Below, piece by piece: positions 45,130 through 56,600 of a DNA stretch of 64,000 nt. Source of the DNA: Rhynchonema sp. JSB1_4 (lineage: Eukaryota > Nematoda > Chromadorea > Monhysterida > Xyalidae); the NCBI GenBank assembly GCA_030248065.1, contig JASAMV010004796.1, positions 1 through 64,000 on the forward strand. The letters run 5' to 3'. A program made the position numbers and the translations under genes. Each line of letters starts with the position of its first letter. The stretch's first letter is position 1. The notes beneath the pieces were generated by a model. It worked only from the letters and a program-made list of their open reading frames with translations. It made no database searches and was not told the DNA's origin.

Positions 45130-48100
45130 ATGTCCCGAAAACCGTCATCGGCAGCGAGCACCACCGAGCAGCCTTCGCCCGTCGCCTTCACAAGTATGAG
45201 TGCCGATCGAACGGTGCTGCCGATGTTGGCCAGATGTCTGGCCTACGCTCATCAGACCGAGGCCACCGACGGACGCGACAAGTACTTTCAGATGGTCGAA
45301 TTCTGTCGACGATGCGCGAGGGAGAGGTTTCGCACGAACGAATGCGATTTCACCAGATGTCAGAGCGGTGAGCGATATGGCGTATTTTTCTTTGGGGAGG
45401 CCCCACATGCGAGAGAGTTAGTCTCTAGTTAGTTAGTTAGTCTCTTTTTATGCAGCTGTTACAGGGTTGGAAAAAAAAATTTTTTTAAAACAAGTTTTTT
45501 TTAAAAAAAAAATTTTTTTTTAAAAAAGAAATTTTTTTTAAAAAGTCTCAGATTCGGGGAAATTTTACCAAATTTGCCTAAAAAACGCGCAAAATCGCGA
45601 AAAAATGCAACTTTAATTGACAAGTCACTTTTGTGACTTGGTTTGCATCACTTATGAAGGGTGTTTACGTCATTTCGATGCGATCCAACAGTCTGTGCTT
45701 GTTATCGACGAGGTAACGGCAGTTACCCGAAGTACACCATGGTTGGAAGTTGAAACTAGACGGTGAATGATTGGGTGTCGGTGATATGTGCATGTGAACG
45801 ACAGTGTGATGGGATGAGATGATTTGGGGAAAAAAATTTTTTTTTCTCAGGTGAAACATCACCAGGCTGGATTTAGTGATTTTTCCCTATACCTTGCGTG
45901 TTAAAAACGGGGTTTTTGGTGTGAGCGCGTGTGATTGGATTCTGATGATGTTTTGATTGTTTTTGAGAGATAGTCCAGGCAGTACGAAACGCTGAAAATT
46001 TCAGCTCGATCCACCCTATGGAAAGGTGTTTTTTGGCCACCCGAAAATCGGCGTGTCCGGCGCTCCCATTTTACTGGACAGATCACAAACGCGCAAAGGA
46101 ATCTGAATGGATCCGGGCAAGTCGCATATCGTTGGGTTCGGCTAGTGGTGGAGGCGTACGACATCTATGGCGCAAAAAATAATATCGCTTCTATCGTGAG
46201 GAAATGGCCGGTGATGTTTCACCGAATTAGTTGGTGGACTAATGTTTCTGGTTGCAGGTGTGGTCGAGTGTGATTGATTTTGGTAGATGTTTTGATTGTT
46301 TTAGAGAGTAGGTGTGGAGGTTAACAACGTGTGAAAATTTCAGGTCGGTCCACCGTATGAAAAGGGGTTTTTGGGCCACCCAAAAATGGGTGAAATTTGG
46401 ATGCGAGGCCAGGTTTGCGATGGTGGTATGGTTGAATGTTGATTGTCTTGGGCAATGTTTTGAGTGTTTTTGAGAGTAAGTCTGGAGGTTAATGACGTGT
46501 GAAAATTTGAGGAAAACAAAATACCATAAGACCCGCACTGCCTAGCTGTCCGACGAGCATCAGAAAATAGTCGTACAATTAAGACCGCAACTTGATACTG
46601 GTCGAACAACTAAACTACACTATAACCTAGTCGCACGATTAACATCACACGCACTACCGAGTCACACGGCCAATACCCGCACTGCCTAGTTGTGCGACGA
46701 GCATCAGAAAATAGTCGTACAATTAAGACCACAACTTGATACTGGTCGAACAACTAAACTACACTGTAACCGCACGATAGTCGCACGATTAACATCACAC
46801 GCACAGCTAAACTAGACTATAACATAGTCGCACGACTAACAGTCGTACAATTAAGACCGCAACTTGATACTGGTCACACAACTAAAGTAGACTATAATCT
46901 AGTCGCACGATTAACATCACACGCACTACCGAGTCACACAGCCATTACCATAATACCCGCACTGCCTAGTTGTGCGACGAGCATCAGAAAATAGTCGTAC
47001 AATTAAGACCACAACTTGATACTGGTCGCACAACTAAACCACACTACAGCCTAGTCGCACCCGCACTGCCTAGTTGTGCAACGAGCATCAGAAAATAGTC
47101 GTACAATTAAGACCACAACTTGGTACTAGTCGCACAACTCAACCACACTACAGCCTAGTCGCACCCGCACTGCCTAGTTGTGCGACGAGCATCAGAAAAT
47201 AGTCGTACAATTAAGACCACAACTTGATACTGGTCGCACAACTAAACTACACCATAACCTAGTTGCACGATTAATATCACACGCACTACCGAGTCACACA
47301 GCCAATACCAGCACTGCCTAGTTGTGCGACGAGCATCAGAAAATAGTCGTACAATTAAGACCGCAACTTGATACTGGTCACACAACTTAACTACACTATA
47401 ACCTAGTCGCACGACTAACAGTCGTACAATTAAGACCGCATCTTGATACTGGTCGCACAACTAAACTAGACTATAATCTAGTCGCACGATTAACATCACA
47501 CGCACTACCGAGTCACAGCCATTACCATAATACCCGCACTGCCTAGTTGTACGACGAGCATCAGAAAATAGTCGTACAATTAAGACCACAATAGTCGTAC
47601 AATTAAAACTTGATACTGATCGCACAACCAAACTACACTATAATCTAGTCGTACGCACTACCGAGTCACACAGCCATTACCAAAGTCGGCGAGAGAGCCT
47701 GTAGTTAGTTCTAGTTGACACTCGAAATATGAAAAAACCAGCGAAACAAAAACTAACCAGGGAAGCCAACAGTTTCTGATGATCTTTGGAGCATTTTATT
47801 CTCGATTCGCCGGGTGGTCGTTTCTTCGGTCGACGTTGGTTGGTCTTCTTCCCGGTTCACAGATACCGAATCACAAACACAAACCAGTTTCCCCGAGGAA
47901 AATTTTCTGAAATTTTGTTTTTTCCGACCATTTTTTCCTTTGACCCCAAAATCGGGCCGGGCCGACCTTCTTAGGCTCGGACCGGGCCGGGCTGTGCTTT
48001 TTTGAAATCCCCCCCGGAAATACAGCCCCAGCCCCCCGCCCCCCAAGAAATACAGCCCGCCCCCCCTAAAAGGTGTCAGTGCCCGGTTCACAGATACAAA

Positions 48101-50129
48101 TCACAAACACAAACCAGTTTTCCCGAGAAAATTTTCTGCAATTTTGTTTTTTCCGACCATTTTTTCCTTTGACCCCAAAATCGGGCCCGGCCGACCTTCT
48201 TAGGCTTCTAGGTTAGGTTCCTTTATTTTTCGTGAAAAAACGGTTTTTTTCCGAAAAAACCGTTTTTTTCAAATACTTTTCCAGTACTTAAGAACGTAAT
48301 TTCGAAAAATATAACATTTTCAGTGCAAAATTTGTTCGAAGTGACGAGAGTGCTCTTGAAGAGTGTTGAAGTCAGTCGAAAACACTTGGTTTACACGCTT
48401 TTTGGCCCATTTTGGGCCGGTTAATTTTTGTGCTCGAGCCAATTTTTCACTGAAATCGAAAAACTCATCAGTTTTGCATTACAATTTTTTGGAAAAATTG
48501 GAATAAAGTACCGATATTTTTTCGATCAAAAACCGAAAAGGTACCCACGGAAAAATAAATGGAAAAGTATTCGGGTCTCGGAAAAAAACGGTTTTTTTTC
48601 GGTTTTTTTTCGGAAAAAAACCGGTTTTTTTTCGCCTGCCAGTATACAGGGGGTGCGGGCCTATTTACCTCACCTGAGTCTTGCATGAAAAATAAAAAAG
48701 AAAAAGAAAAGAAGTAGAAAAGTCACGGAGCAAAGAAAACGCGCGAACCGACAGCCAATCAGCAGCTACATAAGCGCTGCCCGCAAGGCACACGCGCGCG
48801 AATTCAAAATTAACACATGCAAAGTGAAAGACCATTGTCTGCATTGCCTTGAAAGCCTGCATTGATGCAATTTTATTGTTGTTGTTGCCTCAAAAACAAT
48901 CAAAACATCGCTCAACACAAACCACATTAACCACAAACCACACCTCGCAAACCCAAACTCGCACACAAATTTTACCATTTTACCACTTTTGGGTGACCCA
49001 AAAATCCGGTTCTTACAGGGTGGACTGATCTGAACTTTTCACACTTGTTTCACCTCCAGACGGACTCTGAAAAACAGTAAAAACATTGCTCAACTCGAAC
49101 CACATTAAACCGAGCCAACCTCACAAACCTGAACTCGAACACAAATTTTACCACTTTTTGGGTGACCCAAAAACCCGTTTTTACAGGGTGGACCAATCTG
49201 AAGTTTTCATCACTTTCAAACCAGCAGACAGGCTCTCCAAACCAACCAAAATATCAACCAAAACAAGTCACACACGGTCAGGAGAATGCCCACAAAAAAA
49301 CAGGCGGAACAACAACCAACAGGGGAAACTCCCCCGCCCTTTTCCTCGCGATAGAAGCGATATTATTTTTTGTCCCCCTTCCCCCCCGGCCCCCCCCCCC
49401 AGGCGAACCGACCGAACACCGGTCCCCCCCCCCCTTCCAGGATCCCCACCGCGGTTGCCACCTGCCCCACTTTATGTGGCGCCGGGGGAGACACAACTCG
49501 CGGGTGGGAGAAACACCTCTCTACTGGGGGGATAGAGAGATATTTTCCGCGTTCTGTCGGCACCGGCCCCACCCCCAGAAACAAAAAACACCAAAACAAC
49601 ACCCACACACACCCCCACACGACACCACCCCCGTAACACCCAAAGGAAAAGGCAAAACACCCCAAAACACGCCAAGGCAATTCCACCCTAGAGAAAAAAA
49701 AATACAACGCTCCCTCACACCCTCCCACTCTCCCCTCCCTATCCAAATGACACACCCCCCGACACACCACCGCGCCCGCGCGGCCCCCCCGCCCGCGATA
49801 GGGGGGCAAACAGGGCAAACGACCATAAACCAGGATTAACCGCGAAACGAAAGACAAACGGAAATTATCAAAAAAGTGCACCTCTCTTACGCCCCAAAGC
49901 TCAGAAGTGGAGCACCATCGGTTTGGAGATCAGTTGTACTGCACACATCAGTAGCGCTAGGCATTTTACATCACTAAAGCACCCCACACCAGCCCCAACC
50001 GCTTTACCACCAACCCCCCCGCCCCGCCACACATCACACGAGAGCCAATCGAGCTCAACCAGACCACCGCAAACTGAATCGAAGGACTCAAGTCAGGAAG
50101 ATGGTGATGATGATAACGATCCTCCGCCG
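45130..50129 (+). CDS. Possible 5' coding exons of the T-box gene
   Basis: Two coding-like exons lie upstream of the T-box. The first (45130-45367) starts at an ATG with MSRKPSSAASTTEQPSP and contains a Cys-containing stretch (FCRRCARERFRTNECDFTRC). It ends in phase 1 at a GTGAGC donor. The second (49900-50129) is low-complexity (Pro/Ser/Thr-rich, then EDGDDDNDPPP) and ends in phase 0 at GTGCGT. Phases link 45367 to 49900 and 50129 to the T-box exon at 50608. The first exon is not typical of Tbx2/3 N-termini and could belong to a separate gene. The 4.5 kb between them is satellite and repeat DNA. Confidence 0.35.
45462..45712. mobile_element. hAT-like element, left part only
   Basis: It begins CAGGGTTGGAAAAAAAAA and follows the 9060-9649 element through CAAGTCACTTTTGTGACTTG and CAGTCTGTGCTTG, then diverges near 45712. 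The right end is missing. Confidence 0.7.
45905..46510. repeat. Direct repeats of about 190 bp, matched by an inverted set at 48880-49290
   Basis: Successive units contain TGTTTTGATTGTTTTAGAGA, GTGTGAAAATTTCAGGTCGG, TCCACCGTATG and TTTTTGGGCCACCCAAAAAT. The reverse complement of these units occurs at 48880-49290 (for example GGGTGACCCAAAAATCCGGT and CAGGGTGGACTGATCTGAAC). The two sets bracket the satellite array. Confidence 0.65.
46531..47690. repeat. Complex satellite array
   Basis: The core CACTGCCTAGTTGTGCGACG, followed by AGCATCAGAAAATAGTCGTA and CAATTAAGACC, recurs about seven times (near 46535, 46679, 46959, 47066, 47167, 47311 and 47537). Between the cores lie variable combinations of TAGTCGCACGATTAACATCA, CACACGCACTACCGAGTCAC and related words. 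Spacing varies from about 100 to 280 bp, so it is a higher-order array with internal duplications and deletions. No coding capacity. Confidence 0.8.
47845..48215. repeat. Tandem duplication, about 230-bp period
   Basis: The block beginning CGGTTCACAGATAC, with AAATTTTGTTTTTTCCGACC and GACCCCAAAATCGGG, occurs at about 47855-47985 and again at about 48085-48215. CCCCC-rich spacers (about 48005-48070) lie between. Further downstream (48230-48640) are A/T- and CGG-rich foldbacks such as AAAAACGGTTTTTTTCCG. Confidence 0.6.
49365..49830. other. Cytosine-rich low-complexity block
   Basis: The + strand is strikingly C-rich with many runs of five to twelve C (for example near 49380-49440). It then passes through CACCCACACACACCCCCACA-type sequence. 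The minus strand would be rich in guanine runs and could form quadruplexes. Composition is unlike everything around it. No gene is supported here. An assembly or read-quality artefact is a serious alternative. Confidence 0.55.
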
Positions 50130-50607
50130 GTGCGTTGACCATTGACATGTGGTCGTGTTCTACTGTGCGATATTTTCAGCTAGCGTTGCCTGATTTATAT
50201 AGCCTGCATAGCTCAGCATGTAGCTCAATTAACAATCACTATACATTCAGTGTTCAATTAGCTAACACAAGCTTCTTGACTCTGGATCAGGGCCACGGAA
50301 TGCGTTTGAAAACATTCTCGGAGTACTGTTATTGTCTTCGGATAAGATAAGGGGAGATTGTCTTAGTGAGGATCATCCATAAGCGGAGCTGTCTTTGGCT
50401 TTGCAGTGTACTCCCCCAATCTTCCGTTGATGTTCCCTTCACTACTACCCAAATGACTATTTCGTGTGTGACCAGAAAATGCCGGGTCTCAAACACGTCA
50501 CTACATAAAGAGGGTGGAGACTATATTGATGTACCTCTTACTCCATAATTCTGGACGTTTCATAACGTTCCTCGATCCAGCCTAAACCCCGTCCACTTTG
50601 CACACAG

Positions 50608-53600
50608 GTGTGTCCACCGGCCGGCAACAGTCGATATATGCGTCACGTTGAGTGCAGACTCGAAGGCAGGGAGGTCTGGGTGGAATTCCATCAGATTGGC
50701 ACCGAAATGATCATCACCAAAAGTGGACGGTTCGCGCAGTCTTTGGCTCCATTCACTTTTTATTTTGTCTGTTTGTTTGATGGGCGCAGTTTGCACGGTG
50801 TGTGTGTGTGGTGGAATATACAGGTTGCAAATATGGCAAGCCTGAGTCTCTATATTGTGCTCGCACTTTATCACAACTTCGAACCACAGATGTCAGCTGA
50901 TGCTGTCGTAAAATCAAGTGGCATGTGCAAACATCTTGTCACTCAAGCGTGTGCTCTGTTTCTTGATCGGTTCATCATGATCCAAGTTAGACTGTGCTGG
51001 GACATCTCAAGATCTTGCATTTTAAGATAGTTTTTGTTGCTACTAAATCCCACGTACCTTGTTTGTGCCCAAAAACACAACATCCTCCATTGTACACCAA
51101 AACCTACAGTAACCCAACTGCACATGATCACCTAGCAGCCACAACAACCTACCGTAATCAATAGTGGATTGTGCGATGCTGTAAATGGCCCCTCCCGTCC
51201 GTCTGTGTGTGTGTGCTGTAGAGCGATAATGTGTTTCGCGCACAAATTGCCGCAATCACACAGCGCGCACTGTGCCCCCTGCTGTTACACTGCTGATTGG
51301 CGATGTTATTGGGTCTGGGTGCTGTATGTATGCGACTGAATGCAATGGAAGAGAAAATCATCATGGAACGCCGTGCCCATCAACCAAATTTATTGATCGC
51401 ATGCTTGCTTGACTTTACGAATCGTCACATTTCGTGCGTCGTGCCACGATCGGGGCGGCGATTGTCACAAAAAACCATATGCTCATTCTCAGCACGGTAC
51501 GTGCATGCGTTCTTTTGTATATATCACTTTATATGTGTACGACGCCCGAAAAATTATGTATAATTCCACCTCCAATGTGCAGTATGACTGGCTGTAACAT
51601 GGGACATCCGTGTTTCAAGTTCGACGTTTATGCATGTCGAGTCGGCCTTGTTCATTCAGGCAATTCTGTGCCAAGATGTTCCGAATCGTACGCATGTCGG
51701 GGTGGTCGTTGGCGCGATCGCACGCTTTGGTGACAAAAATAAACCAAAAATGATTCGGGGACGCTTTTTTGACAGCAGAGAATCAATCAGTGCGCCGTTC
51801 AGTCCGGTGATCATGTGTCTCTCAATGTGCGCGTTTGGGCACTGGACTAGTTGGAGACAAAATGTGCAAATTAATCAAAACCGCTCGAAATGTGCGCGAT
51901 ATACCCATAATTTTACGACCATCAATACATCTGTCCAGGATCTGTGGTGTGTTTTTGGTGTTCTCAGTGAAACAATATCATCGTGATTTTATGCGGTTGG
52001 CTGGTGTTTTTGTTGTCGTGCTCCCGACTCAGGCTCGATAACCCTTTCCTACATACACGACTCAACGGGAGTCACCAGCAACGACCAAATCGTTAAAGTG
52101 GCCCAACGACCATCATTGCCACGTTGACACCGCAGTTTGACACTTGTTGGGTTACGGTAGGTAGAAATCAACGGGAACCACGTGCGTCGTGTCAGTCCTG
52201 CTGTAGGTGGTGGTATGTATGTAATGTGGTACCCACGATATAGAAATATCGCGCGATATGATATTACCAATCAATGCTGTTTTATTCCCGCATCTCGTCT
52301 GACAGATCGGGTTTTATGCGTCAGATTGTAAAGATTACAGTTTTCTTTTTACAACGCTGAGGAGCAATTATTTGCTCTATTCATGTGCGCGCGCGTGTGT
52401 GTGCGATTTGGGTGTCACTGCGCTGCGGGAAAGGTGTCCGCGCGTTGCCGTGGTTGTTCTGGATTACGGTATATGTACATATACGTTAGGTGTGATTCGT
52501 CAATTATGAAGTTCATCACTACACGACACTTGAGAATTTTAGGCCCAACATTTTGAATTATATTTGTTGTGAAAGAAGCCCTCAGGCACAAGCAAGCCAT
52601 GATATGCGTTTTCTCTTCGTTTAAGTATTCGTGTGACCAAACGCAGTTGTCACAATTTATCGGGAACTGCTTATGGCACTTGCATTATGTTGCAACTTGC
52701 AGGATAGGATACCCGCGAATGACCAAACCGTGTGTGCGTGTCGTTTTTCGCACTTTGTTCCCAAAACGAACGGTTTTATTAGTGCCATACCCTGGTCGCG
52801 TGTGTGCACAGGCATGAAGGCGCAAACTAGACAACAGACGACGGAATGAGCCGCGACACTTGGCGCTCTGCTCATGTCAAACATGCTTGTGGGCGCTAAA
52901 ATGAAGCGTTTTGGCACCATTTGACGGTGTTGTGCGACAGGAATTCTCATTGAATTGTCGCTTATACAATGGTCAATCTGAAATTTGGTCCCATTTTACT
53001 GTCGCTGTTACATTGGTAGGCTTTTGCACCTCAAATGTGACGGTTCAGAAGCTGTAAAAGGCGCAAAAGCGCGAAAAGTTCCTATCGCCCAATTTCGTCG
53101 GGTCTCCGGGGACGTTCAGACACCGAAAATGTCGACACGACAACACGTGTTTACATGCACATTATGTCGGACCGAAAAGGTGCAAGGGCTCGAATTGCGA
53201 CAGAAAACGCGACACTAAAAACGAGCACCAACTTAAATATCACATGAGAACTTTGAAAACCGGCTAAGTTTCCAAGCATCCGATTTGTGGTCCATCTGAG
53301 ATTCTAACTGGAACGTTGATGGTTTGCATAGATGGCATGTTCGGTCGTGATTAATGGCGGGACGCTCTGGCCCTTGAGTGGCGCGAAAATGGTGTGGAAT
53401 TGTTGATAAGTTAACACCAAAGCTGCCCGTTTTGCTTTGTGCCCTTGTTTGTTTGGAAATACATACTGTAGCTGTGTGTGCATATTATGTAATTGAGATG
53501 TGCTGTTTGTGACGGTGACAAGGTCTGCTTTTTCGGGGGCGCCTGTTTGTGCGATTGCGATTGTTGCAGGGTGCCGCGTATTTGACAAAGAGCCCGGGTT

Positions 53601-56600
53601 TTGGGTTCAGCTTGGGCCGAATTTCGAATTCGAATTTCCTAAACACCCAGATTCGTTACACTTCACATGAAGCGCCGACCAAGTGGCAAAGTTGAAGAGC
53701 TGGTTGAGCTGGTAATCGGTTGGGTGAGCACTTATGACGTGGGCAACCGTTTGATGCACAGCTGTCAAAAGTCAACGGTCACATCTAATCTACTGTGTAT
53801 AACAAGTGTCGCTGCGCAGATTTGCCCGCTGCTGTCAACTTTTGTGAGATTTGTGTCAACTTCAATTTTGATTTTGTCACTGCATTTCTCACTATGGGTG
53901 GCGTTAAATGAGTGACAAGACACGCCACTTGTCAGCCTTGAAACACCGAATATTAAACATATGTAGCTTACAACATGCCATAGCACATCCCAGTTTCATG
54001 CTTTTCGTGACTCAAATTTGCGCGCGACAGTGCATGATGGTGTGACTGCTCACTCAAACGCGTCACATGACATTTTCAGAAAATTGAGAAAATATGGAAT
54101 CACTTTACAAAATCAGGGGCAGCTTTCTGGCTGCGACAGCGCTTGAAGCTTTCTGAAACAGGCCCAATATGAAATATTGTATCGTGCGCCAGAAGATGAT
54201 GTTTTTGCATGATTAATCAAGCATGATGCATAATTGTCTGTGTGTGAAATCAGTGTGAACACTAGGTATCGCTTCTCATTTTTGGTCGATTAATCAGGAA
54301 GCGTGCCCCTCCCGCATTTTCTTTGCTGCGCTGATTGTTGAAAAAATTAGCAATAATTTTCATGAATCTGCGTTATTGTTAATCGATACATTTTGGTGTT
54401 GCTAAGATTTATGCTCAAGAAGGGTGTGGTTGGTTTACTGTGTCGTCATTCGAGACAAGACGTTCATTTTCCGTGAGCTACCATAACCCACTGCTTGTTG
54501 ACATGCGGCCACCACGGGCTTATTTGATAAGACAGCACGGATTAGAGACTAAAAACGCACAGCCCACAACAGTTAATCCTGGATTTTGTTTGTCACAAAA
54601 TGCGAAAGCGAAGCCGCTCCTTTTTTCTAAATCTTTTTACTTTTGACCGCAGAAAAATTCAACACTGTTTAGCGATAACAAAGTCACGCCACAAAGGATG
54701 GGTTACGGTATGTAGTTTTGCGCTCGCGCAGTTGGTAAAGTAATCAAATCGCAGTTGGGCACAGGCGCGATAAAGATAATAGCACTCAAGTCATCCAGCT
54801 AAAATATTGGCTCAAATATAAAGCATGTCTCCCTTTTCAGTCGCGATCGAAAATGTCTGGGTACCATATTTTCAGCACGTCAAACCTGCACATTTCATAT
54901 ATAAATCCCGACCCAAACAAAGTTGTGGCACGCGGTGGCGCGCGTGCGGAAGTGCAATTTCACGCGCAAACGCGTCGCAGCCCGGGGCTTAGTGCGGGAT
55001 TTACTGATTTCTTGATCGGGCGCTCAAAGCCGCAAGTCGCGAAAGTCAGTGCATGATCTGGAACTCTGATATAAAACATGTTTGTTGCGGAACGGTTATA
55101 CTCGTGCGTGCAGTTTGGAACATCAGCTATCCTGCTGTAGGTATACTGTAATAGGAATGGCAACCCTTCCCGGGCTAAAAACGATATACTTGTGAAGTCA
55201 AAAAACTTCTTCGTCGAAAGACTGTATGGACCGAAAGGTTTTTTGTGCCACAGTGTGCTACCATGCCCACTAGACGTTTTGATCACATGCCACAACCCAA
55301 CTATAACCCTCCCTTAGTGTGTAAGCGCCAAGTGACGCTGGCGCGGGTTCGCGATGATTAGTGTGTTCGAATTGTGAAATTCCATCACATTAACAACCCA
55401 ACCAACCAGCCAGGCAAAGTCGCACTACGTCAAGCGGACCGTAGAAGATAAGCGGCACCCGCCTCTACACCACACCATTTTCGAGATTAGGACTGAAATT
55501 GGAAATTTTGACTTACAAGATGAACTCTGGAACCAACCTTATGGACTTTTTGTCTCGTATTTCCGTATTCGCAATAATTCCAAGTTCCGAAAATGCAGTG
55601 ATTGGTTATTGAGTCATGCGTGTGGCTGGCTCTATTGGGTGTCGTTTGTCTTTACGCCGAGCGGCGTGTGTGTACTCCGTTGTCGTTGAATTGTGGTTGT
55701 CGCTGAAAGTGGCACACGAATGTTACCGTAACCCACCTATACCTATACACATATATACTGTATGCATCATACCAAGGTGCAGTAGTCCGTTGCATTTTGG
55801 CCCAGGTACTACTATCACGGCGGGATTCTTCAACACCGCTTGAAAACGTGACATGCTTGATGCCAACTCAAATGGACAAAGCAAAGTATCCTTCTACGGG
55901 CACATGACACGTCAGTACACACAGATTACAGGCGCATTTACAGTAGTTCGGTTGATGGCTGGTGGCTTTGTGGCTCGCGATTTACTGACATGACACCAGG
56001 ATAGGCAGTGTTGGGTACCGGGTACTACTCACTCATACGCTGTGACACCACAGTGTGAGCTGCCAACTGGCTCCCACGAAGCCGCACAGGGTCTAATTTC
56101 ATAGCGATTATGTGAGTTGTCTTGTTTCATGTTTGGTGGTGTAACAGAGTTACATGGCGGTGGCGTCAGTCAAATGGTGGCAAATTTGTCAAACAAGAGC
56201 CAAACACACACTCAGCAGTCAGAATGCAGCGAAATGCAATTCTCACGAAGTGATATTTCGATTACCACGCTTGATTCTGTGGTTTGTGGGTGCTGACACT
56301 GTGCTGAGGCACTACACGGAGCCGGCGCAAACCCCGTGAAACATTCGAGCATGTGGAGTGATGCGCTGTGCTTTTATTTTAATGGGTTTTGATTTAGTTG
56401 CTAAATGATGTCACAGTCACACACATACCACGCACGCAGAAACGGAATTTACATTTAACATCGGCAAAAGCTGATAGTATCACACACGCATTTTCGATTG
56501 CTTGCTTGGTTGTGGGTGGTTATGACATGCAACCGTAATCCATCTGGGAACAATTAGACATTTCGTGCTTATGCATACAAGCACATGCAAACACTGTGAT

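Noticed and set aside
46531..47690. A CRISPR array.
   Set aside because: The repeats vary in length and sequence, the spacing is irregular, the spacers are themselves repeated, and the context is a eukaryotic intron-rich genome.
49370..49840. Long overlapping open frames on both strands in the C-rich block, read as proline-rich or glycine/valine/cysteine-rich proteins.
   Set aside because: They follow from the absence of stop codons in C/G-rich low-complexity DNA. They have no splice sites, no domain pattern and mirror each other.
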